A DNA stretch of 64,000 bases. Origin: JAVBTR01 sp031556065. GTDB lineage: Bacteria > Bacillota > Clostridia > Christensenellales > Aristaeellaceae. The position numbers and the translations under genes were made by a program. The DNA lies in assembly GCA_031556065.1 (NCBI GenBank), contig JAVBTR010000035.1:16377-80376 (forward strand), written 5' to 3'. Position 1 is the stretch's first letter. Each line of letters opens with the position of its first letter. The notes beneath the pieces are model-generated. The model did no database searches, was not told where the DNA came from, and saw only the letters and a list, made by a program, of their open reading frames with translations. Shown in pieces: positions 1 to 8,779 of the stretch.

Positions 1-1
1 A

Positions 2-1786
2 TCCGCCGTTGTGGAAGGGCTGGCCCAGCGGATCGTGCAAGGGAATATTCCGGAAATTTTAAAAGATAAACGCATTTTCTCTTTGGATATGGGCAGCTTG
101 ATCGCAGGCAGCAAATACCGGGGTGAATTTGAAGAGCGGCTTAAAAACGCTATTTCAGAAGTGAAAGCCGCTGGGAACATTATTCTTTTTATCGATGAAA
201 TCCATACCCTGGTAGGGGCCGGAAAGGCTGAGGGCTCCATGGACGCCGCCAATATTCTAAAGCCCGCGCTGGCCAGAAGCGAAATCCAGTGCATTGGCGC
301 CACCACCCTGGATGAATACCGCAAGAACATTGAAAAGGACGCAGCGTTGGAACGCCGATTCCAGCCTGTAAAGGTGGGCGAACCTTCTACGGAAGAATCT
401 CTGGCGATTTTAAAAGGCCTTCGGGATAAATACGAGGCTCACCACAAGGTGCATATTACCGATGCCGCCTTGGAGGCCGCCGTCTCCCTTTCCGACAGGT
501 ATATTTCCGACCGTTTTTTACCAGACAAGGCCATTGACTTGATGGATGAAGCCGCCTCTCGCGTGCGGATCAAATCCTTTATCGCCCCGCCGGATGTAAA
601 GGCCCAAGAAGAAAAGCTGGCTGCCATTATTAATGAAAAAAAGGAAGCCATTGCCCACCAGGATTTCGAAAAGGCCGCTTCCTTCAGAGATGAAGAACGG
701 GCCATTAAGACCGAGATCACGCAAAAAAGAGAAGCCTGGGAAAAGCAGCAAAGTATTTCCAATCTGGAAGTAACAGACGACGACATCGCCCAGATCGTTT
801 CCTCCTGGACGGGAATTCCGGTTAAAAAAATGACCCAATCCGAATCAGAAAGGCTTTTAAACCTGGAAAGCATTTTGCACCAAAGGGTCATCGGCCAGGA
901 CGAAGCTATCAGCGCGGTAAGCCGGGCCTTGCGCCGGGCACGGGCCGGGCTTCAAAGCCCCAAGCGGCCTATTGGCTCCTTTATCTTTTTAGGGCCGACA
1001 GGCGTTGGTAAAACCGAGCTTTGCCGGGCTTTGGGCGAAGCCATGTTCGGGGATGAAAACGCTGTGGTACGGATCGATATGTCCGAATACATGGAAAAGC
1101 ACAGCGTTTCCCGCTTAGTGGGTTCTCCTCCCGGCTATGTAGGCTACGAAGAGGGGGGCCAGCTAACCGAGGCCGTTCGCCGCAAGCCTTACAGTGTGGT
1201 GCTTTTAGATGAAGTGGAAAAAGCCCACCCAGATGTATTTAATATGCTTTTGCAAATTCTGGATGACGGCCGCTTAACCGATAACTCCGGCCGGGTAGTA
1301 AACTTTAAAAACACCATTATCGTTATGACCTCCAACGCCGGAGCTGCCATGATCGGCAATACCCGTGCTCTGGGCTTTGGCTCAACAATTGATACCCTGC
1401 GCTCCTACGAAACCATGAAGGAGCAGGTCATGAAGCAGGTTAAGGATATCTTTAAGCCTGAATTTATTAACCGGGTGGATGAACTGATCGTCTTCCATGC
1501 GTTAACGGAGGAGGAAATCAAGCAGATTGCCGCGTTAATGCTTAGAGATGTGCAAAAGCGCCTCCATGAAAAGGGTATGGAAATGACTTACGATGATGAA
1601 GCCATTGCCCTTTTGGCCAAGGATGGCTACGATCCGGCCTATGGGGCCAGACCTTTGCGCCGGGTGATCCAAAGGCTGGTAGAGGACGCATTAAGCGAGG
1701 AAATCATCTCCGGCAAGCTGTCTCTTGGGGATAACCTGCATCTATCTGTAGCGGACGAAAAAATTACCTTTGCAAAAACCGAATAA
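2..1786 (+). CDS. clpC: ClpC-type AAA+ unfoldase, 5' truncated by window edge
   Basis: Hsp100 protein unfoldase that feeds substrates to ClpP in the cytoplasm. The frame is open to the window edge, so the N-terminal domain and the first Walker A lie outside. Visible are the D1 Walker B (LFIDEIHTL) and arginine finger (LERRF), then a short middle region with a UVR-like stretch (FEKAASFRDEER, about residues 219-230 of the visible part), then D2 with Walker A GPTGVGKT, Walker B VVLLDEVEKAH and sensor 2 region GARPLRR. The short UVR-type middle domain argues for ClpC rather than ClpB, which has a long coiled-coil M domain. No mcsAB or ctsR is visible because upstream sequence is missing. Confidence 0.93.
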   Translation, partial: SAVVEGLAQRIVQGNIPEILKDKRIFSLDMGSLIAGSKYRGEFEERLKNAISEVKAAGNIILFIDEIHTLVGAGKAEGSMDAANILKPALARSEIQCIGATTLDEYRKNIEKDAALERRFQPVKVGEPSTEESLAILKGLRDKYEAHHKVHITDAALEAAVSLSDRYISDRFLPDKAIDLMDEAASRVRIKSFIAPPDVKAQEEKLAAIINEKKEAIAHQDFEKAASFRDEERAIKTEITQKREAWEKQQSISNLEVTDDDIAQIVSSWTGIPVKKMTQSESERLLNLESILHQRVIGQDEAISAVSRALRRARAGLQSPKRPIGSFIFLGPTGVGKTELCRALGEAMFGDENAVVRIDMSEYMEKHSVSRLVGSPPGYVGYEEGGQLTEAVRRKPYSVVLLDEVEKAHPDVFNMLLQILDDGRLTDNSGRVVNFKNTIIVMTSNAGAAMIGNTRALGFGSTIDTLRSYETMKEQVMKQVKDIFKPEFINRVDELIVFHALTEEEIKQIAALMLRDVQKRLHEKGMEMTYDDEAIALLAKDGYDPAYGARPLRRVIQRLVEDALSEEIISGKLSLGDNLHLSVADEKITFAKTE

Positions 1787-1790
1787 ACGT

Positions 1791-1819
1791 TTGCCAAGTA
1801 GCCCGCCTTTTGCTATAAT
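1791..1819 (+). promoter_or_regulatory. Promoter of mrfA operon
   Basis: -35 TTGCCA (1791-1796), 17-bp spacer, -10 TATAAT (1814-1819), with a TG dinucleotide placed as an extended -10. It lies directly after the clpC stop codon and would give a short leader before the mrfA ATG. Confidence 0.8.
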
Positions 1820-1849
1820 TGTTTTAATTTAGTGGAAGGCGGCTTTTTT

Positions 1850-4120
1850 ATGAACGTAGATCAATTGGTGGAACGCTTAAAGCGGGATAATATGTTCATG
1901 CAAAACGTGGTCAGATGGGAAACGCTGCCCCAGCGCCCGGCCATTTTTGAAGAGTTCCCCAAGGGGCTGGATGAGCGGATTCCGGCTTTATTGCAGCAGC
2001 GGAAAATAAGCATGCTATATCGGCATCAGGCCATGGCGGTGGAGGCGGTTTTAAGGGGCGAGGATGTGGTGGTAGTCACCCCCACGGCCTCCGGCAAAAC
2101 CATGTGCTATAACCTGCCTGTGCTTTCTTCTATTTTGCATAACCCCGATGCACGGGCTTTGTATCTGTTTCCTACCAAGGCCCTTTCGGCAGACCAGGTC
2201 AGCGAATTATATGAACTGATCGATCTAATGGGGGCAGACATAAAAACCTTTACCTACGATGGGGATACCCCTGCTGCTGCCCGCAGGGCCATTCGCCAGG
2301 CCGGGCATATTGTGGTCACCAACCCGGACATGCTTCATTCCGGCATTCTCCCTCAGCATACCAAGTGGGTAAAACTATTCGAAAATTTAAAATATATCGT
2401 TATCGATGAAATCCACGCCTACCGTGGAGTGTTTGGCTCTAACCTGGCCAATGTGTTAAGGCGGCTTTTGCGGCTTTGCGAATTTTACGGGAGCCACCCC
2501 CAGTTTATTCTTTGCAGCGCCACCATTGCCAACCCTCAAGAGCTGGCTCAAATGCTTACAGGTCGCCCCATTACCCTAATCGACCAAAACGGCGCGCCTA
2601 TGGGCATCCGTCATTTTGTGTTCTTTAACCCCCCGGTAGTAAACAGGCAATTAGGTATCCGGGCCGGGGTTTTAAACGAAACCAGGCGGCTTTCCGCCAT
2701 GCTGCTTCAAAACGGCATTCAAAGCATTACCTTTTGCAAAAGCCGTTTGCAGGTGGAAGTGCTGACAAGGCATTTAAAAGACATCGTTCGGGATCCCTTA
2801 GGCAACGCAGGCCGGGTAAGGGGTTACCGGGGCGGTTATTTGCCTACCGAGCGCAGGGAAATCGAGCGTGGGCTGCGGGAGGGCCGCGTGGATGCTGTGA
2901 TTTCCACCAACGCCCTGGAGTTGGGGATCGATATCGGCGCTCTGGATGCCTGCGTTTTATGCGGTTATCCCGGGAGCATTGCCGCTGCCTGGCAGCAGGC
3001 AGGCCGGGCCGGACGGCGCAAAAGCACGTCCATCGTATTTTTTGTGGCTTCCTCCGCTGCGCTGGACCAGTATATTGTGACCCACCCAGATTATTTCTTC
3101 AGCCAATCCCCTGAGCATGCCCTTTTAAATCCGGAAAACCTTTACATCCTTTTAAGCCATTTAAAGTGTGCCGCTTATGAACTGCCCTTTAATGAAGGTG
3201 AAACCTTCGGCGGCAATGCCTCCACGGAAGAAATGCTGGAGTACCTTTGCGAAAGCCATATTCTGCGCCATGTGCAAGGCCGCTATCACTGGATGGCAGA
3301 GGATTTCCCCGCTTCGGAGCTTTCCCTGCGTTCCGCTTCCACAGAGAATTACCTAATTATCGATATTACCAACCCAGGCCATCACCGGGTGGTAGGCGAA
3401 ATGGACCGGTACACCGTACCCATGCTGCTTCATGAAAACGCCATCTATATGCATGAGGGCCAGCAATATCAGGTGGAAAAACTGGATTTCGATGCCTGTA
3501 AGGCCTTTATCAGACGGGTAGACGTGGATTATTATACCGATGCGGACCTGAATGTGAGCCTTAACTTGCTTGATATTGAAAACGAAACCCTAAAACCCAG
3601 CGGCATTGGGCTGTTTGAAGGGGAAGTAAAAGTAACTTCCCTTGTGAAAATGTTTAAAAAAATGAAGCTGGATACCGGGGAAAACCTGGGCTTTGGCCAT
3701 GTACGGCTGCCAGAAACCGATATGCATACCACCGCCATGTGGTGGACTTTGCCTGAAAGCCTAACCAGCCGCTATAGCAACGATTCCCTCCAGGGGGGCA
3801 TGCTGGGCATTGCCAACCTGTTGCGTATCGCCGCGCCGCTGTTTTTAATGTGTTCCCCCCAGGATATCGCGGTGATTTATCAGGTTAAAGGGACTTTTAC
3901 CGATCGTCCTACCCTATTTATTTATGATAATTATCCAGGGGGTGTAGGACTTTCCGCCAAAGCTGCCGCCATGGAACGGTTGCTTTTAGAACAATGCCTT
4001 TCCATTGTGGATGCCTGCCCCTGCGAATATGGCTGTCCCTCCTGCGCCGGGCCTGTGGGTGAAATTGGCGGGGATGGCAAGAATATGGCTAAAGCCATTT
4101 TGAAGGAGCTGATCCGCTGA
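1850..4120 (+). CDS. mrfA: MrfA-like DEAD/DEAH-family helicase with C-terminal DUF1998
   Basis: Superfamily 2 helicase of the YprA/MrfA family, which in Bacillus subtilis repairs mitomycin C lesions together with MrfB, independently of UvrABC. Visible motifs are Walker A TPTASGKT, DEIH box (VIDEIHAYRG), motif III CSATIAN, motif VI QQAGRAGR, and a C-terminal Cys cluster (CPCEYGCPSC) typical of the DUF1998 metal site. About 756 residues, normal for the family. A GTG at 1832 is in frame, but GGAAGG lies 9 bases before the ATG at 1850, so that ATG is preferred. The stop overlaps the next start (TGATG), showing translational coupling with mrfB. Confidence 0.93.
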   Translation: MNVDQLVERLKRDNMFMQNVVRWETLPQRPAIFEEFPKGLDERIPALLQQRKISMLYRHQAMAVEAVLRGEDVVVVTPTASGKTMCYNLPVLSSILHNPDARALYLFPTKALSADQVSELYELIDLMGADIKTFTYDGDTPAAARRAIRQAGHIVVTNPDMLHSGILPQHTKWVKLFENLKYIVIDEIHAYRGVFGSNLANVLRRLLRLCEFYGSHPQFILCSATIANPQELAQMLTGRPITLIDQNGAPMGIRHFVFFNPPVVNRQLGIRAGVLNETRRLSAMLLQNGIQSITFCKSRLQVEVLTRHLKDIVRDPLGNAGRVRGYRGGYLPTERREIERGLREGRVDAVISTNALELGIDIGALDACVLCGYPGSIAAAWQQAGRAGRRKSTSIVFFVASSAALDQYIVTHPDYFFSQSPEHALLNPENLYILLSHLKCAAYELPFNEGETFGGNASTEEMLEYLCESHILRHVQGRYHWMAEDFPASELSLRSASTENYLIIDITNPGHHRVVGEMDRYTVPMLLHENAIYMHEGQQYQVEKLDFDACKAFIRRVDVDYYTDADLNVSLNLLDIENETLKPSGIGLFEGEVKVTSLVKMFKKMKLDTGENLGFGHVRLPETDMHTTAMWWTLPESLTSRYSNDSLQGGMLGIANLLRIAAPLFLMCSPQDIAVIYQVKGTFTDRPTLFIYDNYPGGVGLSAKAAAMERLLLEQCLSIVDACPCEYGCPSCAGPVGEIGGDGKNMAKAILKELIR

Positions 4121-5277
4121 TGGCCATTAGCCTGCGGGATAAACTCAAAGCGGTGGACAAGCCCAAGTCCGCCCCCGCCTCTAACAGGAGCAATGGGGTG
4201 TATATTCAAGAAACCGCCTTCCCTTTAACCGATTTTCCATACCTGTTCAATATAACCCATCAAACCCTTTCTCTAATGGAAAAGGGTGCTTTTCCTAAAC
4301 CCTTGGATCCTTACCGGGTTTTATACCTGGATACGGAAACCACCGGCCTTTCTACCGGGGCGGGCACTGTGGCCTTTTTAGTGGGGGTTGGGTATTTAAA
4401 AGAAGAGCAGTTTATTGTAAAGCAGTTTCTGATGCGGGATTACTGCGACGAGGGGCCCATGCTTTGCCAAATCGAGGCGCTTTTTAAAGCATATGATATG
4501 GTGGTCACATTTAATGGCGCCACCTTCGATCTGCCGCTTTTGCGTTCCCGCTTTCTAATGAACCGACTTAATCCCAGCGGGGTAGATATCCCCCATGCGG
4601 ATTTATTGCACATTGCCCGGCGAATTTTTAAACTCAGGCTTCAAAAATGCCGGCTTTCTTACTTGGAAGAGGCTGTTTTCAACGAACCCCGTCATGACGA
4701 TCTTCCTGGGGCCATGGTGCCTGAAAGGTATTTTTCCTACCTAAAAACCGGGGATTTTTCCCTGCTTGCCGATGTTTTAGACCATAACAAGCAGGACATC
4801 GCTTCCCTTTGCCGGCTGATTGCCCACATGGCCTACATGTATGATAACCCGGAGACGGTAACCCACCTAAAGGATGTGTATTCTATTGGCGTGGCATTGG
4901 AAAAACGCCACGCATCTGAAAAGGCTCGGTATTGCTACCATCTGGCCTCGTCGGGTGAAATGGCTTGCCTGAGCCATCTGCGCCTAGCCCACAGCCACCG
5001 CCGGGAAAAGGAGTTTAAAGACGCGGCCCTTTTGTTCCAAACCATGATTCAAAACGGCGAAGGGGGCGCGGTGCCTTATATTGAAATGGCCAAGCTGTGC
5101 GAGCACCGGTTCAAGGACATCGAATCCGCCCTTTCTTATACGCGAAAAGCCATTATAAAATTGGCCGAGCCCACCTTGTTTGATGATTTTTCTGTACAGG
5201 AAACTAGAAATGCGTTACAATACCGTTATGACCGTTTGATTTTGAAGCGGGAAAAACAAAAGGGAGAATCAGTTTAA
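4120..5277 (+). CDS. mrfB: MrfB-like DEDD exonuclease with TPR-like tail
   Basis: Ribonuclease-H-like 3'-5' exonuclease of the YprB/MrfB family, partner of MrfA in mitomycin lesion repair. The exonuclease I motif LDTETTGL (about residue 69) supplies the first Asp-Glu pair, VTFNGATFDLPLL the second acidic site, and DHNKQDIASL the last Asp. The C-terminal third (from about residue 265) is helical and resembles TPR repeats. About 385 residues. It overlaps both neighbours by one base, so mrfA, mrfB and the following TPR gene form a tight operon. Function is assigned from family and context. Confidence 0.9.
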   Translation: MAISLRDKLKAVDKPKSAPASNRSNGVYIQETAFPLTDFPYLFNITHQTLSLMEKGAFPKPLDPYRVLYLDTETTGLSTGAGTVAFLVGVGYLKEEQFIVKQFLMRDYCDEGPMLCQIEALFKAYDMVVTFNGATFDLPLLRSRFLMNRLNPSGVDIPHADLLHIARRIFKLRLQKCRLSYLEEAVFNEPRHDDLPGAMVPERYFSYLKTGDFSLLADVLDHNKQDIASLCRLIAHMAYMYDNPETVTHLKDVYSIGVALEKRHASEKARYCYHLASSGEMACLSHLRLAHSHRREKEFKDAALLFQTMIQNGEGGAVPYIEMAKLCEHRFKDIESALSYTRKAIIKLAEPTLFDDFSVQETRNALQYRYDRLILKREKQKGESV

Positions 5278-5969
5278 TGAGTTTTTTTGCAGATTTAAAA
5301 GCCCAAAACGCGCTCAAAAAACAAAGCAATGGCGATATTGAAGGCGCCAAGGCGTTATATGAAGAGGCTATCGCCAAAGGCATGACCAATCCCCGGTACC
5401 TGCTTTCCTATTCCATATTGCTCCTTCGCAATTACGAGTTTGAAAAGGCCAAGGAAATTCTGGTTAAAACCCAGAAGGTGCCGGAAATCACCAAAGAGCA
5501 AAAGCAGCAAATGTTTATTAACTATGCCGTATGCTGCTATAAATTAGGCGATATGGAACGGGCGCTTGATCTTCTTGAAAAGCAAGCGGCCACAAGCAAA
5601 AATGGCCTGATTTACGAAACCTTGGGGTATGTTTACGTGGAAGCGGGCATGTATGAAAAGGCCCTTGAATATAATACCGAGGCTGTGGAGTATGACGACG
5701 AGGATTCCATCTGCCTTGATAATCTGGCTCAAACCTATTACCGTTTGGGCGATGATAAACGCAAGGCCAAGGAATATTTTGACGCCGCTATTAAGGCCAA
5801 GCCCGGCCAGATTGATACCCTTTATTTCCTCGCCCAGTACGATATTGAAGACGGCAAACAGGAGGAAGCCATCGAAAAACTGGAGTTGGCGCTGGATGGC
5901 CGCTTCTCCCCCCTTAACTACGCCTCCAAGGAAAAAATTACCGAGCTTCTAAATCAGCTTAAAGCCTGA
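5277..5969 (+). CDS. TPR-repeat protein of the mrfAB operon
   Basis: A 230-residue soluble protein made mainly of tetratricopeptide repeats; helix pairs with the TPR pattern (Ala/Gly at position 8, Ala at 20, Pro at 32) recur, for example around ALYEEAIAKG, GLIYETLGYVYVEAG and LAQTYYRLGDD. No enzymatic motif and no signal peptide. Its start overlaps the mrfB stop by one base (TAATG), so it is translationally coupled to a DNA-repair pair. The TPR fold suggests a protein-protein adaptor; a repair role is inferred only from position. Confidence 0.85.
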   Translation: MSFFADLKAQNALKKQSNGDIEGAKALYEEAIAKGMTNPRYLLSYSILLLRNYEFEKAKEILVKTQKVPEITKEQKQQMFINYAVCCYKLGDMERALDLLEKQAATSKNGLIYETLGYVYVEAGMYEKALEYNTEAVEYDDEDSICLDNLAQTYYRLGDDKRKAKEYFDAAIKAKPGQIDTLYFLAQYDIEDGKQEEAIEKLELALDGRFSPLNYASKEKITELLNQLKA

Positions 5970-5988
5970 TATAATAACAGCTTCCGCT

Positions 5989-6018
5989 CTCCAAGGTTTT
6001 TACCTTGGAGATTTTTTT
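5989..6018 (+). terminator. Intrinsic terminator of mrfAB-TPR operon
   Basis: Perfect 8-bp stem CTCCAAGG / CCTTGGAG, 6-base loop, followed by a run of seven T. It sits 19 bases after the last gene of the operon. Confidence 0.92.
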
Positions 6019-6039
6019 CGACAATTTTTATTTAGCGTA

Positions 6040-6068
6040 TTGACATCGCTTTTCGCTTATGGTTTAAT
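6040..6068 (+). promoter_or_regulatory. Promoter of regulator-potABCD operon
   Basis: Consensus -35 TTGACA (6040-6045), 17-bp spacer and -10 TTTAAT (6063-6068). The leader from the expected start (about 6075) to the regulator start is close to 90 bases and holds the two operator-like sites described separately. Confidence 0.82.
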
Positions 6069-6082
6069 ATATCTCGCTTTGA

Positions 6083-6136
6083 AGTTTACTTATACTTAAC
6101 TCGTGACATTGACTCCAGGTTTAGTAAAGGTAAACT
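6083..6136 (+). promoter_or_regulatory. Two tandem operator-like sites in pot leader
   Basis: Two similar 19-bp imperfect palindromes, AGTTTACTTATACTTAACT (6083-6101) and GGTTTAGTAAAGGTAAACT (6118-6136), start 35 bp apart. Both have the pattern GTTTA-N(8)-AAC. In addition AAGTTTAC at 6082 is the exact inverse of GTAAACTT at 6130. The position downstream of the promoter suggests autorepression by the adjacent XRE/cupin protein; this is inferred. Confidence 0.5.
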
Positions 6137-6163
6137 TATCTTATGTCAAAGGAGGGCTGCCAT

Positions 6164-6706
6164 TTGGATATTGGCGAAAGGTTACGTACGCTGCGTCTGC
6201 AAAGAGGGCTTACACAGGAAGAAATGGCGGATCGCTGTGAACTGAGCAAGGGATTCATTTCCCAAGTGGAAAGGGATCAGGCTTCTCCCTCCATTGCCAC
6301 ATTGGAAGACATGCTGGAATGCCTGGGCTCCAGCCTGCCCGCCTTCTTCAGCAGAAAGGCGGAAGAAAAAATCGTCTACACCCCTTCGGACATGTTCGAG
6401 AAGGTAGACGAAGAAACCTTAAAAGGAACCATTACCTGGCTGATCCCCGATGCCCAAAAAAATGCCATGGAGCCTATCCTGGTTGAAATCGGCCCCGGCG
6501 GCCAAAGTCAGACACTATTGCCCCACGAGGGGGAAGAATTCGGTTACGTTTTAAAGGGCAGCATTTTCCTTATCATCGGCGACAAGCGCAAAAAGCTTCG
6601 CCAGGGAGATAGCTTCTGCCTCCACCCAGATTCCGAGCATTGCCTTAAAAATCCCGGCAAAACCCCGGCTAAAGTCCTTTGGGTTTCAAACCCGCCCAGC
6701 TTCTGA
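6164..6706 (+). CDS. XRE-family regulator with cupin domain, probable pot operon regulator
   Basis: Transcription regulator of the PuuR-like type: N-terminal helix-turn-helix (about residues 3-60, with QRGLTQEEMADRCELSKGFISQVER) and C-terminal cupin domain (about residues 105-175) that normally senses a small ligand. The position directly ahead of potABCD suggests polyamine sensing. An in-frame ATG exists at 6143, but AAAGGAGGG (6148-6156) lies inside that extension, 7 bases before TTG 6164, so the TTG is chosen; it gives 180 residues beginning DIGERLR. The gene is followed 16 bases later by potA. Confidence 0.85.
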   Translation: MDIGERLRTLRLQRGLTQEEMADRCELSKGFISQVERDQASPSIATLEDMLECLGSSLPAFFSRKAEEKIVYTPSDMFEKVDEETLKGTITWLIPDAQKNAMEPILVEIGPGGQSQTLLPHEGEEFGYVLKGSIFLIIGDKRKKLRQGDSFCLHPDSEHCLKNPGKTPAKVLWVSNPPSF

Positions 6707-6722
6707 TTTGGAGGATACGCGC

Positions 6723-7793
6723 ATGGTTGAACAAGCTCATCTGATCGATTTAGAGAATCTTTCCAAGGAATACGATGGCACCACGGTTTTGAATAACATC
6801 AACCTCTATATCCGCAAAAAAGAGTTTTTAACCCTGCTGGGTCCCTCCGGCTGCGGCAAAACAACCACCCTGCGCCTGATCGGCGGTTTTGAATACCCCT
6901 CCAACGGCCGCGTGCTTTTCGACGGCAAGGATATTACGGCCCTGCCGCCCTATAAGCGCAAGGTAAACACAGTGTTTCAAAAGTATGCCCTTTTCCCCCA
7001 TTTAAACGTACGGGATAACATCGCCTTCGGTCTTAAAATTCAAAAAATGTCCAAAGGTGAAATCAACCATAAGGTGGATTCCATGCTGGATTTGGTAAAC
7101 CTTCGGGGATATGGCAAGCGCAGCGTGGATGCCCTCTCCGGCGGCCAGCAGCAGCGTATCGCTATTGCCCGTGCCCTTGTCAATGAGCCGGAAGTGCTCT
7201 TATTGGATGAACCCTTGGGCGCCCTGGATTTAAAACTGCGCAAGGAAATGCAGCTGGAGCTCAAATCCATGCAGCAGCGCCTGGGCATTACCTTTATTTT
7301 TGTAACCCACGACCAGGAAGAAGCCCTGACCATGAGTGATACCGTTGTCGTTATGCGGGACGGGAACATTCTTCAAATAGGCGACCCAAAGCGGATTTAC
7401 GATGAACCCGCCAACGCCTTCGTGGCCGATTTTATCGGTGAAAGCAATATCCTACGAGGTACCATGCTTCAAGATGAAAAGGTAGAGTTCGCTGGCCACA
7501 CCTTTCCCTGCGTTGACTCCGGCTTTGGCAGCAACGCTCCGGTTGATGTGGTTGTCCGCCCGGAGGACATTATGCTGGTGGGCGAAGACGTAGGCCAGTT
7601 GGTAGGCGTTGTGAAAAGCGTTTTATTCAAAGGCGTGCACTACGAAATGATGATCGAAACCAACGATACCACCTTTAAGGTTCACTCCACCACCATGCAG
7701 CCCCAGGGTTCCATGGTAGGCCTGTCCATTGTGCCCTTTAACATTCATATTATGAAGCCCATGCCTACCCAGCAGGAGGATATAGCGCAATGA
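6723..7793 (+). CDS. potA: Spermidine/putrescine ABC transporter ATP-binding protein
   Basis: ATPase of the PotABCD polyamine importer, acting at the inner face of the membrane. Walker A GPSGCGKTT, Q loop FQKYALFPH, signature LSGGQQQR, Walker B VLLLDEPLGALD and switch His VTHDQEEA are intact; the C-terminal part (after about residue 235) is the TOBE/regulatory domain of this family. An in-frame TTG at 6708 is disfavoured because GGAGG (6710-6714) is the ribosome site for ATG 6723. The stop overlaps the potB start by four bases (ATGA). Confidence 0.95.
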   Translation: MVEQAHLIDLENLSKEYDGTTVLNNINLYIRKKEFLTLLGPSGCGKTTTLRLIGGFEYPSNGRVLFDGKDITALPPYKRKVNTVFQKYALFPHLNVRDNIAFGLKIQKMSKGEINHKVDSMLDLVNLRGYGKRSVDALSGGQQQRIAIARALVNEPEVLLLDEPLGALDLKLRKEMQLELKSMQQRLGITFIFVTHDQEEALTMSDTVVVMRDGNILQIGDPKRIYDEPANAFVADFIGESNILRGTMLQDEKVEFAGHTFPCVDSGFGSNAPVDVVVRPEDIMLVGEDVGQLVGVVKSVLFKGVHYEMMIETNDTTFKVHSTTMQPQGSMVGLSIVPFNIHIMKPMPTQQEDIAQ

Positions 7794-8779
7794 AATACAG
7801 CACCCAGCTTCCATCCTGGGCGTATGTGCTGATGCTGATAGGCTTACTCGCTTTCATTGCCCTGGTGGCCTTATCCGTTCGCAAGAACCGCGGCATGAAG
7901 CGTTCCCTGTTCGCCTCACCTTACACCCTGTGGATGATCGTCTTTACAATCCTGCCCTGTATATTAATCGGCTATTACGCATTTACCGATAAGACAGGGG
8001 CATTTACCTTCGATAATTTCAAGCACTTTTTCGATTCTAACTTTACCAAGAACCAGATGTATGCTTCCATGGGCGAAGAAGCCGCCGCGTTTATCCGCCG
8101 TGGCACCGTCAACCTGGATGTGCTGGTCTACTCCCTTTGGATGGCCTTTTTATGCACGGTGATTTCTTTAATTGTAGGCTATCCCGCCGCTCTGTTCATG
8201 GCCGACCGGCATATGAAGATCGGCTCCACCGTGGTTATTCTCTTCATCGTGCCCATGTGGATGAATTTTCTTCTGCGCACCATTGCTTGGATGAGCCTTC
8301 TTGAAGACAAGGGCTTGATTAACCAGCTATTGCAAAACCTGGGCTACCACAGCATTCAACTAATGTACAACGATGGGGCCGTGCTCCTGGGGATGGTATA
8401 TAACTTCCTGCCCTTTATGGTCTTTCCCATCTATACTGCTCTTTCCAAAATGGATCCGAAGCTTTCCGAAGCCGCCCAAGACCTTGGGGCCAACGAGATA
8501 CGTACCTTTACGAAGGTTACCTTTCCCCTTTCCATTCCCGGGATCATTTCCGGCATTACCATGGTATTCATGCCTTCCGTTACCACCTTCTTTATCCCCC
8601 GCATCCTGGGCGGCGGCAATACCATGATGTTTGGCGACCTGATCGAATCCAAATTCCTCACCGAAGGAAATTGGAACGTAGGCAGCGCCTTATCCCTTAT
8701 TATGATGGTGCTGATTCTTTTAAGCCTTGGGATTCTTCGCAAGGCCGACCCTGAAGGGGAAGGAGGCGGGATGGTATGA
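7790..8779 (+). CDS. potB: Spermidine/putrescine ABC transporter permease, first subunit
   Basis: Membrane permease of the polyamine importer with the EAA loop signature (SEAAQDLGANEIRTFTKVTFP). Six family helices are visible from about residue 45 on. At 329 residues it is some 40-50 longer than usual PotB: an extra N-terminal hydrophobic helix (about residues 10-28, WAYVLMLIGLLAFIALVAL) and a basic linker precede the normal start. GGAGG lies 10 bases before the ATG, and no ribosome site precedes later Met codons, so the extension is probably real. It overlaps both potA and potC by ATGA. Confidence 0.93.
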   Translation: MKYSTQLPSWAYVLMLIGLLAFIALVALSVRKNRGMKRSLFASPYTLWMIVFTILPCILIGYYAFTDKTGAFTFDNFKHFFDSNFTKNQMYASMGEEAAAFIRRGTVNLDVLVYSLWMAFLCTVISLIVGYPAALFMADRHMKIGSTVVILFIVPMWMNFLLRTIAWMSLLEDKGLINQLLQNLGYHSIQLMYNDGAVLLGMVYNFLPFMVFPIYTALSKMDPKLSEAAQDLGANEIRTFTKVTFPLSIPGIISGITMVFMPSVTTFFIPRILGGGNTMMFGDLIESKFLTEGNWNVGSALSLIMMVLILLSLGILRKADPEGEGGGMV

